A stretch of 64,000 nt of DNA from Flavobacterium branchiicola (GCF_018383905.1 NZ_JAGYWA010000006.1:310001-374000); one strand, 5' to 3'; shown: positions 42,102 through 51,317, numbered from the stretch's first letter. The notes: generated from the sequence alone by a model not told the origin. Numbers and translations: made by a program.

Positions 42102-42149
42102 GAGGCTGAGGTACTGAGGCGCTAAGGTACTAAGGTGCTAAGGTTTTTT
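42102..42149. repeat. Octamer array, CTAAG type, at a stop codon
   Basis: Units GAGGCTGA, GGTACTGA, GGCGCTAA, GGTACTAA, GGTGCTAA, GGTTTTTT in register, starting at the first base after the lipoprotein TAA. Opposed to the array at 42261-42298. Confidence 0.9.
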
Positions 42150-42170
42150 GCAAATTAAAAAAAAATATAA

Positions 42171-42216
42171 AAAGAAAATCGTTTAGGAATTTAAAAACTC
42201 CTAAACGATTTTCTTT
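42171..42216. terminator. Bidirectional terminator between octamer arrays
   Basis: Perfect 18-bp stem (AAAGAAAATCGTTTAGGA with its complement) and a 10-nt loop between the convergent lipoprotein and DUF2971 genes. Confidence 0.93.
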
Positions 42217-42260
42217 TTAAGTCAACATAACAAATTATTTAATCCTATAATCCGTGGCAA

Positions 42261-42298
42261 AAAAACTAAGAACCTTAGTACCTTAGCATCTCAGGTCC
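42261..42298. repeat. Octamer array, CTAAG type, at the DUF2971 stop codon
   Basis: On the minus strand, directly after TAA: GGACCTGA, GATGCTAA, GGTACTAA, GGTTCTTA, GTTTTTTT. Mirror image of the array on the other side of the terminator. Confidence 0.9.
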
Positions 42299-43000
42299 TT
42301 AAATAAGAATATCACTTTCTAAATCTGATTTTTCGATTTCAAATCCAAAGCCCAAGCGTTCCACCAATTCAATTACCAGTTTTTTATACCAGTTTTCAGA
42401 TTTGGGGTGAATGTAAATCTTCTCAATTAACTGATCGATGTTGACATTGATTTTTAAGCCATCATTTAATTTAATGTCGCTTTTTGAAGTATCACTGAGA
42501 ATACGAACTTCTCTTTCGTATTGAAAACTTTTTCTTTTAAATAAAAAGGGAAAGAATAGATCATTAAATGGAATATATTCTTTTTTATAATCGATGTAGT
42601 TGACTTCGCCAATATATTGGTCGAAATTGTTTTCTGGTTTTACAGCCTTTTGCAGTCTTCCAATTGTAGACTGAATAGCCAAACCTTCATTGTTTTTTGT
42701 AAAAATCTGCCACATGGCAAACGACTCGTATTCGTTAATATGCCAACTGCTTATCGCAACTTTTTCCCGATGTGTTTTATAGTAATTTAAAAATTCGGGA
42801 TTATCTACCGCCAATTTTTTGATCTCTTCATAAGTAGGTTCGCTAAAAGTACCTTCGTACTGATCTTCAAACTTGTCAGAACGTGACATGAATAATTTTT
42901 TTGAAAGTAAAAGATCAAGAAATTTAGATAAATCTAGGTATTTCCAGACAATGGTATTTGGATCGTCTGGCAGTTTTATATTGGGGTTTTTAAGATACAT
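42299..43000 (-). CDS. DUF2971 domain protein
   Basis: 233 residues, soluble. WKYLDLSKFLDLLLSKKLFM, SRSDKFEDQYEGTF, ISSWHINEYESFAMWQIFTK, NEGLAIQST and FQYEREVRIL are the conserved DUF2971 blocks. The fold resembles ADP-ribosyl-transferase-like toxins and defence-associated effectors in some genomes; no such partner is next to it here. Stands alone between an octamer array and the ABC exporter operon, same strand as the latter. Confidence 0.88.
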   Translation of the reverse strand: MYLKNPNIKLPDDPNTIVWKYLDLSKFLDLLLSKKLFMSRSDKFEDQYEGTFSEPTYEEIKKLAVDNPEFLNYYKTHREKVAISSWHINEYESFAMWQIFTKNNEGLAIQSTIGRLQKAVKPENNFDQYIGEVNYIDYKKEYIPFNDLFFPFLFKRKSFQYEREVRILSDTSKSDIKLNDGLKINVNIDQLIEKIYIHPKSENWYKKLVIELVERLGFGFEIEKSDLESDILI

Positions 43001-43054
43001 TTCAGGAAGCGTTACAGGATTTATTCTTTAACTAACCTAAAGTTATAAAAATAA

Positions 43055-43104
43055 ACACAGATTAAAGAAATTAAACTTAGTTTTAATATTTCCTTAATCT
43101 GTGT
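43055..43104. repeat. Inverted repeat
   Basis: 11-bp arms ACACAGATTAA and TTAATCTGTGT around a 28-nt loop, between the DUF2971 and ABC exporter genes. May end exporter transcripts; no clear T run. Confidence 0.55.
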
Positions 43105-43131
43105 AGAATATTTGTGGTCTTTATAGAAATC

Positions 43132-44961
43132 TTAAGATTCGAAAGATTGCATCGTTACCAGTTTATTATAAGTTCCGTTGTGAGCAATTAATTCCTCATG
43201 TGTACCTTGCTCAACGATTCTTCCTTTTTGCATTACTACAATGACATCTGCTTTTTGAATGGTTGAAAGTCTGTGCGCAATTACGATTGAAGTTCTGTTT
43301 TGCATCATATTTTCTAAAGCTACCTGAACAAATTTTTCACTTTCGGTATCTAATGCTGATGTTGCTTCGTCCAAAATCATAATTGGAGGATTTTTCAATA
43401 CTGCTCTTGCAATAGATAAACGTTGTTTTTGTCCGCCAGAAAGCTTGTTTCCACTATCACCTATATTGGTGTAAATTCCTTGTGGTAATTCACTAACAAA
43501 CTCATAGGCATTGGCAATTTTCAAAGCTTCGATAATTTCATCATCAGTAGCGTCTAGTTTTCCTAAAGAAATATTTGCTTTAATAGTGTCATTAAATAAA
43601 ATACTATCCTGAGTAACTAAACCCATTAAGCTGCGCAGCGATTGCAGATTCATGTCTTTAATGTTGATGTCGTCAATAGAAATTGTTCCGTCATTTACAT
43701 CATAGAAACGAGTCAGTAAGTTTGCGATTGTACTTTTTCCACTTCCCGATTGTCCGACAAGTGCCACAGTTTGTCCTTTTTTAATTTGAAGAGAAAAGTC
43801 TTTTAAAACCGTTTCGTCTTCATATTTAAAGTTGACATTCTGAATATTGATATTGTTATCAAAAGTTGTTTTCTCAATTGCATTTTCTTTAGAAACGATA
43901 GTGTTTTCCTGTTCTAAAATCTCAAGAACACGTTCTGCTGCGGCATTTCCTCTTTTTACTCCATAAGAAGCTTTAGAGATCGCTTTTGCTGGTGTCAGGA
44001 TATTATAAGCCAATCCCATGTAGGCGATAAATGCAGCTCCTTCTAAAGTTTTATCAATCAAAACCATTTGTCCTCCATACCAAAGTAATATGGCGATTAC
44101 AGAAATCCCCATAAATTCACTTGCAGGAGAAGCTAAATTCTGGCGATTTCCAATACTATTTGATAAGTTGAAAAAACGTTCTGTAGAATTTTGAAAAACA
44201 CTATTAAAATAATTTTCAGAATTATATCCTTTAACTACTTTTAGTCCACCAATTGTCTCTTCAATCGTAGAAAGGAATCTTCCTTGTTCTTCCTGAGCTT
44301 TGGTGGATTGTTTTTTAAGTTGTTTTCCGATTAATGAGATAATATATCCTGAAACTGGAATAAAAATAAAAACGAACAAAGTCAATTTAGCGCTAATGAT
44401 AAGCATAGTAGCTATCGTAAAAATAATCGTTAAAGGCTCTTTTACGATAAGTTCAAGAATTGCTAAAAAGGAGTTTTGGACCTCATTTACATCAGCAGAA
44501 ATTCTGGAAATTACATCTCCTTTTCTTTTTTCAGAATAAAAAGCCAAAGGAAGTTCTAGTGTTTTTTTGTATAAAGCATTTCGCATGTCTTTTAAAACTC
44601 CGTTTCGCAAAAAGTTAATAAAAAACATTGCCAGGTAATCGGCTAAGTTTTTTAACAAAAAGATTGAAATTATGATCGCCACCATTACAGATAAAACATA
44701 GCCCGATTCATGGGTTCCTTTTGTCGTTGTAATGTAATAGCTTAAATAATTTTCGCCATATTCTTTAAGTCCTAATAAACCGGTATAAACTGGTTTAATA
44801 GTATTTGCTTTTGTTTTATCAAATAAAACCTGAAGCATCGGTATTAAAGCAACAAACGACAGTGTGCTGAAAAGTGCATACAAAACATTAAAGAAAATGT
44901 TTAAGAATGCGTATTTTTTATACGGATATATAAAAGGGACTATTTTTTTGAAATTACTCAT
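43132..44961 (-). CDS. MsbA-like ABC exporter (fused permease/ATPase)
   Basis: 609 residues. Six-helix exporter domain (~15-335; start FKKIVPFIYPYKKYAFLNIF) and ATPase (~365-600) with Walker A GQSGSGKS, signature LSGGQKQR, Walker B IMILDEATSALD and the H-loop IAHRLST. Half-transporters like this flip lipid A cores, lipids or peptides. It overlaps the PDDEXK nuclease gene by 8 nt, and the phosphohexomutase follows upstream, so the three are probably one transcript. Confidence 0.93.
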   Translation of the reverse strand: MSNFKKIVPFIYPYKKYAFLNIFFNVLYALFSTLSFVALIPMLQVLFDKTKANTIKPVYTGLLGLKEYGENYLSYYITTTKGTHESGYVLSVMVAIIISIFLLKNLADYLAMFFINFLRNGVLKDMRNALYKKTLELPLAFYSEKRKGDVISRISADVNEVQNSFLAILELIVKEPLTIIFTIATMLIISAKLTLFVFIFIPVSGYIISLIGKQLKKQSTKAQEEQGRFLSTIEETIGGLKVVKGYNSENYFNSVFQNSTERFFNLSNSIGNRQNLASPASEFMGISVIAILLWYGGQMVLIDKTLEGAAFIAYMGLAYNILTPAKAISKASYGVKRGNAAAERVLEILEQENTIVSKENAIEKTTFDNNINIQNVNFKYEDETVLKDFSLQIKKGQTVALVGQSGSGKSTIANLLTRFYDVNDGTISIDDINIKDMNLQSLRSLMGLVTQDSILFNDTIKANISLGKLDATDDEIIEALKIANAYEFVSELPQGIYTNIGDSGNKLSGGQKQRLSIARAVLKNPPIMILDEATSALDTESEKFVQVALENMMQNRTSIVIAHRLSTIQKADVIVVMQKGRIVEQGTHEELIAHNGTYNKLVTMQSFES

Positions 44962-45997
44962 TTTTATGAATATTGTTTTGTGCTATGGCAATTGCTCTTT
45001 CGAGTTTTTCTAATAATAATTTTTTCTCTGGTAATTGGGTTAAATAAGCCGAGACTTTGATTTGTTCGTCATTGTCAAGCATTAAATAATTAATTTGTTC
45101 CGGTGATTTTTCACTGCACAAAATTAATCCAATTGGTTTGTTTTCACCTTCTTTCTGCTCGTTTTTCTCCAGCCATCGAAGATATAATTCCATCTGACCT
45201 TTATAAGAAGCTTTAAATTTGCCTAATTTTAAATCAATGGCAACTAAACGTCTTAAGCCACGATGATAGAAAAGCAGATCGATGTAGAAATCTTCATCAT
45301 CAATTGTTATTCTTTTTTGGCGGGCAAGAAAGGCAAATTCGCTACCCATTTCTGTAATGAAATTTTGTAATTGAGCTAAAATGGAACTTTCTAAATCCTT
45401 TTCTGAGTAACTGTCGTGCAGGCCTAAAAAATCTAAAAAGTAAGGATCTTTAAAAGCTAAATCGGGACTTATTTGTTTTTCGTTTTTTAAGAGTGCTAAA
45501 TCCTGAATAATAGTTTCTTCAGGTTTTTTGCTGATGGCAGTTCTTTCAAAAAGCATGCTGTCAATACGTTCTTGTAGTGTTCTCACACTCCATCGTTCGT
45601 GAATGCTCATTTGAATATAGAAGTCACGTTTTATGTGGTCTTCAATATAAATTATATTTCTAATATGAGACCAACTCAATTTTGCACACAGTGTGTGCAA
45701 AATTGTAAAGTCTTCAATTACAGTGTTTAGTTTGATGAAACTCTGTAAGTTTCTCTTGTTAAAACCAATGCCGTATTTTTTTGTTAAGGCTTCGCTAAGC
45801 GCAGGAATAATTTTCTTCCCATAATCAGCTCTATCGTTTTTCAGAATTTCATCATTGATGTTTTTTCCGATATTCCAATATAAGAGCGTTAATTCCTGAT
45901 TAACTGTTTTAGCGACAAAATGACGACTCTGATCTATTAATCCTATAATTGAATTTAATAGTTCTGGTTGAGTAGTTGTGTCAGGTTTGTCACTCAT
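44954..45997 (-). CDS. PDDEXK nuclease, DUF1016/YhcG family
   Basis: 347 residues. DUF1016 N-domain (~10-160: LYWNIGKNINDEILKNDRAD, GFNKRNLQSFIKL, LSWSHIRNII) and C-terminal PDDEXK domain (~190-340) with the catalytic Asp in DDEDFYIDLLFYHRGLRR and the D.K of VAIDLKLGKFKASYKGQMEL. The set D..DxK..Q is complete. Members lie in defence islands and mobile regions of many genomes. Here it is wedged 6 nt after the phosphohexomutase gene and 8 nt into the ABC exporter gene, i.e. inside a metabolic operon. Confidence 0.9.
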   Translation of the reverse strand: MSDKPDTTTQPELLNSIIGLIDQSRHFVAKTVNQELTLLYWNIGKNINDEILKNDRADYGKKIIPALSEALTKKYGIGFNKRNLQSFIKLNTVIEDFTILHTLCAKLSWSHIRNIIYIEDHIKRDFYIQMSIHERWSVRTLQERIDSMLFERTAISKKPEETIIQDLALLKNEKQISPDLAFKDPYFLDFLGLHDSYSEKDLESSILAQLQNFITEMGSEFAFLARQKRITIDDEDFYIDLLFYHRGLRRLVAIDLKLGKFKASYKGQMELYLRWLEKNEQKEGENKPIGLILCSEKSPEQINYLMLDNDEQIKVSAYLTQLPEKKLLLEKLERAIAIAQNNIHKNE

Positions 45998-46003
45998 TGA
46001 TTA

Positions 46004-47731
46004 TTAATTCAATTGCATATCTGCAATGATATTTTGTATTTTTTGATCTAAAAAACTTTCGGCTTCAGTGAAATCCAAAACCGATTCTATTTCAGCATTT
46101 ACACTGATGTAGAATTTAATTTTTGGCTCAGTTCCGCTTGGGCGTGCACAAATTTTAGATCCGTCTTCTGTATAATAAATCAATACATTAGATTTTGGAA
46201 TATCCATTGTAGTTTCTTCATTGGTCAATAAATTTAATGCAACAGAAGATTGATAATCTTCAACCATAATCACACGCTGACCATTGATTTCTTTTAAAGG
46301 ATTCTGACGTAAATTAATCATCATTTGATTGATTTCTTCTAAGCCTTCCATTCCTTTTTTAGTTAAAGAAACCAAATGTTCTTTATAGAAACCATTTTCA
46401 ACATAAAGTTGTAATAGTTCTTTGTAAACAGAACTTCCAGCAGCTTTTGCCTGTGCAGCAACTTCGCAAATTAATAAGGTTGCAGCAACGGCATCTTTGT
46501 CTCTAACGGCATCGCCAACCATAAAACCAAAGCTTTCTTCACCACCACCAATAAATTGAAGTTCAGGGAAATCTTTGATCATTTTTGCGATCCATTTAAA
46601 TCCTGTTAACCCAACTTTGCATTCAACACCATAGCTTGATGCTAGTTCCATCATCATTGGAGTCGAAACGATTGTTGAACCTACGAATTGTTTTCCGTTA
46701 ATTTTTCCAGCTTTTTTCCATTGTTTCAATAAGAAAGAAGTCATTAAAATCATGGTTTGATTTCCGTTAAGCAAAATCATTTTACCGTCATTATCTCTAA
46801 CGGCAACACCTAAACGGTCACAATCAGGATCTGTACCTACGACAATGTCAGAATTTGTTTTATCTGCCAAAGCCAAAGCCATTGTTAATGCTTCAGGTTC
46901 TTCCGGATTTGGTGATTTTACTGTTGGGAAATCTCCATCAGGAATAGCTTGTTCAGGAACAATATGAACATTTTTGTAACCAGCCTGAGATAAAGTGTCA
47001 GGAATAGATTTTATAGAAGTTCCGTGCAATGAAGTAAAAACAATTTGTAGGTTGTCTTTTGCTTCTGCAGGAGTATTAAAACTTGCATTTTCGATAGACG
47101 ATTTTATAAACGCCTTGTCGATATCGGTATCAATATATTTAATCAGGCTTTCGTTTGCGTCAAATTTAATTTTGTCGTAGCCTAAATTTTCAATTACATT
47201 TATAATGGCTGCATCCTGCGGAGGAACAATTTGACCTCCATCTTGCCAATAAACTTTGTAACCATTATATTCCGGTGGATTGTGAGAAGCTGTCAAAACA
47301 ATTCCGCATTGACATCCTAAGTATTTAAGCGCAAAAGATAATTCCGGAGTAGGTCTTAAATCTGAAAACAAATAAACCTGAATTCCATTTGCAGAGAAAA
47401 CATCAGCCACAACTTTTGCCAAAGTACTACTGTTATGACGACAATCGTAAGCAATAACAACTTTTAATGCTTCATTTGGAAAAACTTCATGTAGGTAATT
47501 TGATAATCCCTGTGTGTTTTTTCCAAGTGTATATTTGTTGATTCTGTTGTTTCCAACGCCCATAACGCCGCGCATACCACCAGTTCCAAACTCCAGGTTT
47601 TTGTAAAAACTCTCTTCAAGTTCTTTAGGAGAAGTTGTCATTAATTCCTTAACAGCAGCTTGTGTATCCTGATCAAATGTTGGTGTTAACCATTCGTTGA
47701 CTGCGTTTAATATATTAGGAGCTATATTCAT
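46004..47731 (-). CDS. Phospho-sugar mutase (phosphoglucomutase/phosphomannomutase)
   Basis: 575 residues. The active-site Ser loop is in GIVLTASHNPPEYNGYKVYW, the Mg loop is DPDCDRLGVAV, the sugar-binding loop GGGEESFGFM and the phosphate-binding loop ARPSGTEPKIKFYI. Alpha-D-phosphohexomutase interconverting the 1- and 6-phosphates of glucose or mannose. Length and N-terminus (VKELMTTSPKELEESFYKNL) are those of the PGM/PMM type found in Bacteroidota and Gram-positives. The leading gene of the nuclease/ABC exporter run. Confidence 0.95.
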   Translation of the reverse strand: MNIAPNILNAVNEWLTPTFDQDTQAAVKELMTTSPKELEESFYKNLEFGTGGMRGVMGVGNNRINKYTLGKNTQGLSNYLHEVFPNEALKVVIAYDCRHNSSTLAKVVADVFSANGIQVYLFSDLRPTPELSFALKYLGCQCGIVLTASHNPPEYNGYKVYWQDGGQIVPPQDAAIINVIENLGYDKIKFDANESLIKYIDTDIDKAFIKSSIENASFNTPAEAKDNLQIVFTSLHGTSIKSIPDTLSQAGYKNVHIVPEQAIPDGDFPTVKSPNPEEPEALTMALALADKTNSDIVVGTDPDCDRLGVAVRDNDGKMILLNGNQTMILMTSFLLKQWKKAGKINGKQFVGSTIVSTPMMMELASSYGVECKVGLTGFKWIAKMIKDFPELQFIGGGEESFGFMVGDAVRDKDAVAATLLICEVAAQAKAAGSSVYKELLQLYVENGFYKEHLVSLTKKGMEGLEEINQMMINLRQNPLKEINGQRVIMVEDYQSSVALNLLTNEETTMDIPKSNVLIYYTEDGSKICARPSGTEPKIKFYISVNAEIESVLDFTEAESFLDQKIQNIIADMQLN

Positions 47732-47780
47732 GTAAATGTCTTTTTAAATAATTGTTTCTAATTAAAGATAAGTTTTTTTT

Positions 47781-47812
47781 CAGGAGCTAGTCCTGCTGCC
47801 GATATCGATCGG
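47781..47812. repeat. Two adjacent short palindromes
   Basis: CAGGA-GCTAG-TCCTG (47781-47795) and CCGAT-ATCG-ATCGG (47799-47812) in the gap between the mutase and glycosyltransferase genes. Looks like the remnant of a dispersed intergenic repeat. Confidence 0.5.
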
Positions 47813-47880
47813 GACTATATCTTTTCTGTCTAAAGAAGCTACAAAGAGAAGGTTGTTTTCATTGTAACCAGCTTCTTAAG

Positions 47881-48837
47881 TTAAAAGTTAACCTCTCTCG
47901 CTACTTTATATCGTGCTTCGTTACTTTTAGTTCTTAAAATAATTTCACCAAGAAATCCTGCCAGGAATAATTGAGTTCCCAAAATCATTGTGGTTAAAGC
48001 GATATAAAACCAAGGATTGCTGGTTACTAAACTATATTTCATTCCGGTATACATATGGTATAGTTTTGAAACTCCTATATATCCTGCTGCCAGAAATCCG
48101 ATAATAAACATAATAGAACCCATGGCGCCAAATAGGTGCATAGGTCTTTTTCCGAATCTTGATAAAAACCAAATGGTAATTAAATCCAGGAATCCGTTTA
48201 TAAAACGTTCCATTCCAAATTTAGTTTCACCATATTTTCTTGCCTGATGAATTACTACTTTTTCACCAATTTTCCCGAAACCGGCATTTTTTGCCAAAAC
48301 TGGAATATATCGGTGCATTTCGCCAGAAACTTCGATGTTTTTAACGACAACATTTTTGTACGCTTTTAATCCGCAGTTAAAATCGTTTAACTCAACGCCA
48401 GATGTTTTTCTTGCCGCCCAGTTAAATAATTTCGATGGTAGATTTTTGGCCACAACAGAGTCGTATCGTTTCTTTTTCCATCCGGATACCAAATCAAATC
48501 TTTCTTTGGTGATCATTTCGTATAGTTCAGGAATTTCATCCGGACTATCTTGTAAATCGGCATCCATAGTAATAATCACATCGCCTTTTGCTTTTGCAAA
48601 ACCTGCATGCAAAGCCTGTGATTTTCCAAAGTTTTTCATGAAACGAATCCCTTTTACATTTGGATTTTCGTTAGAAAAGCTTTCAATAATATTCCACGAT
48701 TCATCCGTACTTCCATCATCTACAAAAATGATTTCATAAGAGTAATTGTTGGATTGCATCACTTTAATAATCCACGAATAGAGTTCTTTAAGTGATTCCT
48801 CCTCGTTTAGAAGCGGTATAAGTATAGATAAATTCAT
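47881..48837 (-). CDS. Family 2 glycosyltransferase (polyprenyl-phosphate type)
   Basis: 318 residues. GT-A fold: ILIPLLNEEESLKELYSWII, FVDDGSTDESW, MDADLQDSPDEIPELYEMI; then two C-terminal membrane helices (~235-255, ~275-300, ending LAGFLGEIILRTKSNEARYK). This matches GtrB/ArnC/DPM1-like enzymes that load a sugar on undecaprenyl phosphate at the inner membrane. Preceded by a DUF4199 gene 8 nt upstream, so an operon. Confidence 0.93.
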   Translation of the reverse strand: MNLSILIPLLNEEESLKELYSWIIKVMQSNNYSYEIIFVDDGSTDESWNIIESFSNENPNVKGIRFMKNFGKSQALHAGFAKAKGDVIITMDADLQDSPDEIPELYEMITKERFDLVSGWKKKRYDSVVAKNLPSKLFNWAARKTSGVELNDFNCGLKAYKNVVVKNIEVSGEMHRYIPVLAKNAGFGKIGEKVVIHQARKYGETKFGMERFINGFLDLITIWFLSRFGKRPMHLFGAMGSIMFIIGFLAAGYIGVSKLYHMYTGMKYSLVTSNPWFYIALTTMILGTQLFLAGFLGEIILRTKSNEARYKVAREVNF

Positions 48838-48845
48838 TTATATTT

Positions 48846-49376
48846 TTATTCTTGAGTAGATTTGCTTTTGAAAAATGCAGCTAAAATTAATCCTAAAATA
48901 GAATAACCAACTATGCTGAAAATCAACGCTTTTAATTGTTCAATAGTGGAGAAAGGATTGTTTTCTTTCATTTTAGCTAATGCTTCATTTATTGAAGCAG
49001 CCGGAGTTCCGAATTTTTGCAATGTTTCAGCCATATATTTAATCAATAAGTCGCTTATGGTCGCTTTTGCTTCGGGATCAATGACGTTAAATAACAGGAT
49101 ACTGAACAAAGTAGAAATTGTCACAGCAATTATTGTAGTTATAAAAAAGGTAGTAAATGCATCTTTAAAAGAGAAAAAACCATTGATGTCTTTTTTTGTT
49201 TTGACAAGTAATAAGATACCTATTACTACATAAATAACGAAAGTTAAACCGCCAATCCAGCCTGATACAAATAATTTTAAATCTATGGCATATATAGCTG
49301 CTGTAATTAATGCCAGAATAATTCCTAAGGTAATTCCGTAAGTAACACCGTTCTTTTTTATAACTTCATTAATCAT
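48846..49376 (-). CDS. DUF4199 membrane protein
   Basis: 176 residues from ATG 49376 (an ATG ten codons upstream is less typical of the family). Four hydrophobic segments (GITLGIILALITAAIYA, WIGGLTFVIYVVIGILLL, FFITTIIAVTISTLFSILL, IFSIVGYSILGLILAAFF), with DINGFFSFKDAFTTFF between helices 2 and 3, the DUF4199 signature region. Role unknown. Followed by the glycosyltransferase gene. Confidence 0.88.
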   Translation of the reverse strand: MINEVIKKNGVTYGITLGIILALITAAIYAIDLKLFVSGWIGGLTFVIYVVIGILLLVKTKKDINGFFSFKDAFTTFFITTIIAVTISTLFSILLFNVIDPEAKATISDLLIKYMAETLQKFGTPAASINEALAKMKENNPFSTIEQLKALIFSIVGYSILGLILAAFFKSKSTQE

Positions 49377-49479
49377 ATTTCTATATGTTTTAAAATTAAT
49401 CCACAAATATAGTAATTCCCACTATAATCGGAGATAAAAAAAGCTTTTCGAAATAAACTAAAAAAAAGTGGGCTAAGTA

Positions 49480-49509
49480 TTTGTTTATTAAAAAAGAATT
49501 GTAAATTTG
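49480..49509 (+). promoter_or_regulatory. Promoter of rpmE2
   Basis: TTTG at 49480-49483, an 18-bp spacer and TAAATTTG at 49502-49509: a full Bacteroidota sigma-A promoter. The predicted leader is ~110 nt, long for a ribosomal-protein gene, so a leader structure binding L31 is possible. Confidence 0.7.
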
Positions 49510-49625
49510 CACACTCAAAAATAATTAAATTTTTAAACAAAAAAAGAGTAGTGTTGTTTATACCTTTTTCTAACCATGGAAAAGCTTCAAGATAAAAATG
49601 CTCTAAACAATAAATAAAAGAAAAG

Positions 49626-49880
49626 ATGAAAAAAGGAATTCACCCAGAAAATTACAGATTAGTTGCATTTAAAGACATGTCAAACGATGAGGTTTTTATC
49701 ACTAAATCTACTGCAGATACAAAAGAAACAATTGAAGTTGACGGAGTTGAGTATCCAGTTGTAAAAATGGAGATTTCTAGAACATCTCACCCTTTTTATA
49801 CTGGTAAATCTAAACTTATCGATACTGCAGGACGTATTGACAAGTTCAAAACTAAATATGCAAAACACGTTAAAAACTAA
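49626..49880 (+). CDS. rpmE2: 50S ribosomal protein L31, type B
   Basis: 84 residues: KKGIHPENYRLVAFKDMSND, SRTSHPFYTGKSKLIDTAGR, IDKFKTKYAKHVKN. It lacks the CxxC zinc ligands of type A L31, so zinc-independent. Monocistronic with its own promoter and terminator. Confidence 0.97.
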   Translation: MKKGIHPENYRLVAFKDMSNDEVFITKSTADTKETIEVDGVEYPVVKMEISRTSHPFYTGKSKLIDTAGRIDKFKTKYAKHVKN

Positions 49881-49900
49881 TAACTGTTTTTACTTATACA

Positions 49901-49930
49901 AAAGCCTTCCGATTGGAAGGCTTTTTTTAT
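49901..49930 (+). terminator. Terminator of rpmE2
   Basis: AAAGCCTTCC and GGAAGGCTTT, 10-bp stem with a 4-nt loop and T run. Confidence 0.92.
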
Positions 49931-50101
49931 GCGATTAATTTATTAAAGGGATATAATTTTAAAATAAGTGTGCTGGTAAATTAATAATTGATGAATTTGT
50001 GGCTATTTACATAAAAACATGTTTAATGTAAAACATAAATATTTGTAACTTTGAACCCTATAACCAAATCAAGATTTTAACAAGTTCCAAACATTTTATT
50101 T

Positions 50102-51277
50102 ATGAACTACATTCTTTTTGACGGTCCCGTCCGGAATGCTTTATTACCTTTTACTTTTACAAGGCCGGTGGCTGATATCTTAATCGGGATTATGACGATT
50201 CGCCAAAAATGGGAAGCCCGTTTAGGTTCTACTATAACTACAATTACTGAAGAATATCTTTCAGAGAAATTTCCAATGGTTGAATTGGAAGAAAACGTAA
50301 TGATTAATGCAGCATATTTGCCAAATGATGTGCTTGCGGAAATGGTTTCTGATTTAAAAGAAAATCAGGCAATCTTCAAAGGAGATGACGTAATTGCTTT
50401 TTTTACAACAGAAAATCAGGAAGAAGTTGATTTTGATTCTTATGAAATCATTCAGTATAATGATGATTGTTTGACAGTTGAACATACCTGGGATATTTTC
50501 TCTAAAAATGATGCTGCAATTCGTGCCGATTTTGTTTACCTGACTGAAGATAGAAAATCACAGCCAATTCCGAAAAGCGTTAATGTAATTGCGCCGGAAA
50601 ATATATTTATTGAAGAAGGAGCAAAATTAGAGTTCGTAACTTTGAATGCTTCAACTGGTCCTATATATATAGGTAAGAATTCTGAGATTATGGAAGGAAC
50701 TGTAATTCGCGGTCCTTTTGCTTTATGCGAAAATGCTTCTGTAAAATTGAATGCTAAAATTTATGGCGCGACAACTGTTGGTCCGGGATCAAGAATAGGA
50801 GGAGAGGTGAAGAATTCTGTTTTATTTCAAAATTCAAATAAAGGACATGACGGATTTTTAGGGGATTCTGTTTTAGGAGAATGGTGTAACATTGGTGCAG
50901 ATTCAAATAATTCAAACCTTAAAAACAATTACGAAGAAGTGAAATTGTGGAGCTACGAAACAGAAGGTTTTGCTAAAACGGGACTTCAGTTTTGTGGTTT
51001 AATGATGGGAGATCATAGTAAATGTGGTATAAATACCATGTTTAACACAGGAACTGTTGTGGGAGTAAGCGCTAATATTTTTGGTTCAGGTTTTCCTCGT
51101 AATTTTGTTCCGAGTTTTTCTTGGGGCGGAGCTGCCGGATTTACTACTTATGTAACTAAAAAAGCTTTTGAAACGGCAAGATTAGTTTTGAGTAGAAGAA
51201 ATATTGAATTTGATGAAGTTGAAGCTTCAATCTTAGAACATATTTTTGAAGAGACAAAGAAATGGAGAAAGGATTAA
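50102..51277 (+). CDS. GlmU-family sugar nucleotidyltransferase-like protein
   Basis: 391 residues. An N-terminal part (~1-185) of nucleotidyltransferase type with RNALLPFTFTRPVADILIGI replaces the usual GlmU signature, and a C-terminal left-handed beta-helix with hexapeptide repeats (IYIGKNSEIMEGTVIRGPFA, GGEVKNSVLF, GHDGFLGDSVLGEWCNIGAD). The Bacteroidota GlmU-like form is distinct from real GlmU and its activity is unproved. An octamer array starts at the base after its stop codon. Confidence 0.88.
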   Translation: MNYILFDGPVRNALLPFTFTRPVADILIGIMTIRQKWEARLGSTITTITEEYLSEKFPMVELEENVMINAAYLPNDVLAEMVSDLKENQAIFKGDDVIAFFTTENQEEVDFDSYEIIQYNDDCLTVEHTWDIFSKNDAAIRADFVYLTEDRKSQPIPKSVNVIAPENIFIEEGAKLEFVTLNASTGPIYIGKNSEIMEGTVIRGPFALCENASVKLNAKIYGATTVGPGSRIGGEVKNSVLFQNSNKGHDGFLGDSVLGEWCNIGADSNNSNLKNNYEEVKLWSYETEGFAKTGLQFCGLMMGDHSKCGINTMFNTGTVVGVSANIFGSGFPRNFVPSFSWGGAAGFTTYVTKKAFETARLVLSRRNIEFDEVEASILEHIFEETKKWRKD

Positions 51278-51317
51278 TTAGATAATTAGTCAATCTGAAA
51301 ATTAGATAATTTTTGCA
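51278..51317. repeat. Octamer array, ATTAGATA type, at the GlmU-like stop codon
   Basis: Units TTAGATAA, TTAGTCAA, TCTGAAAA, TTAGATAA, TTTTTGCA in 8-bp register, beginning directly after TAA. Followed by the CCCGACAGG hairpin. Confidence 0.8.

Noticed and set aside
42299..43000. DUF2971 gene as part of a toxin-antitoxin or abortive-infection system
   Set aside because: No partner gene adjacent; the nearest defence-type gene is ~2 kb away behind the ABC exporter and in its own operon.
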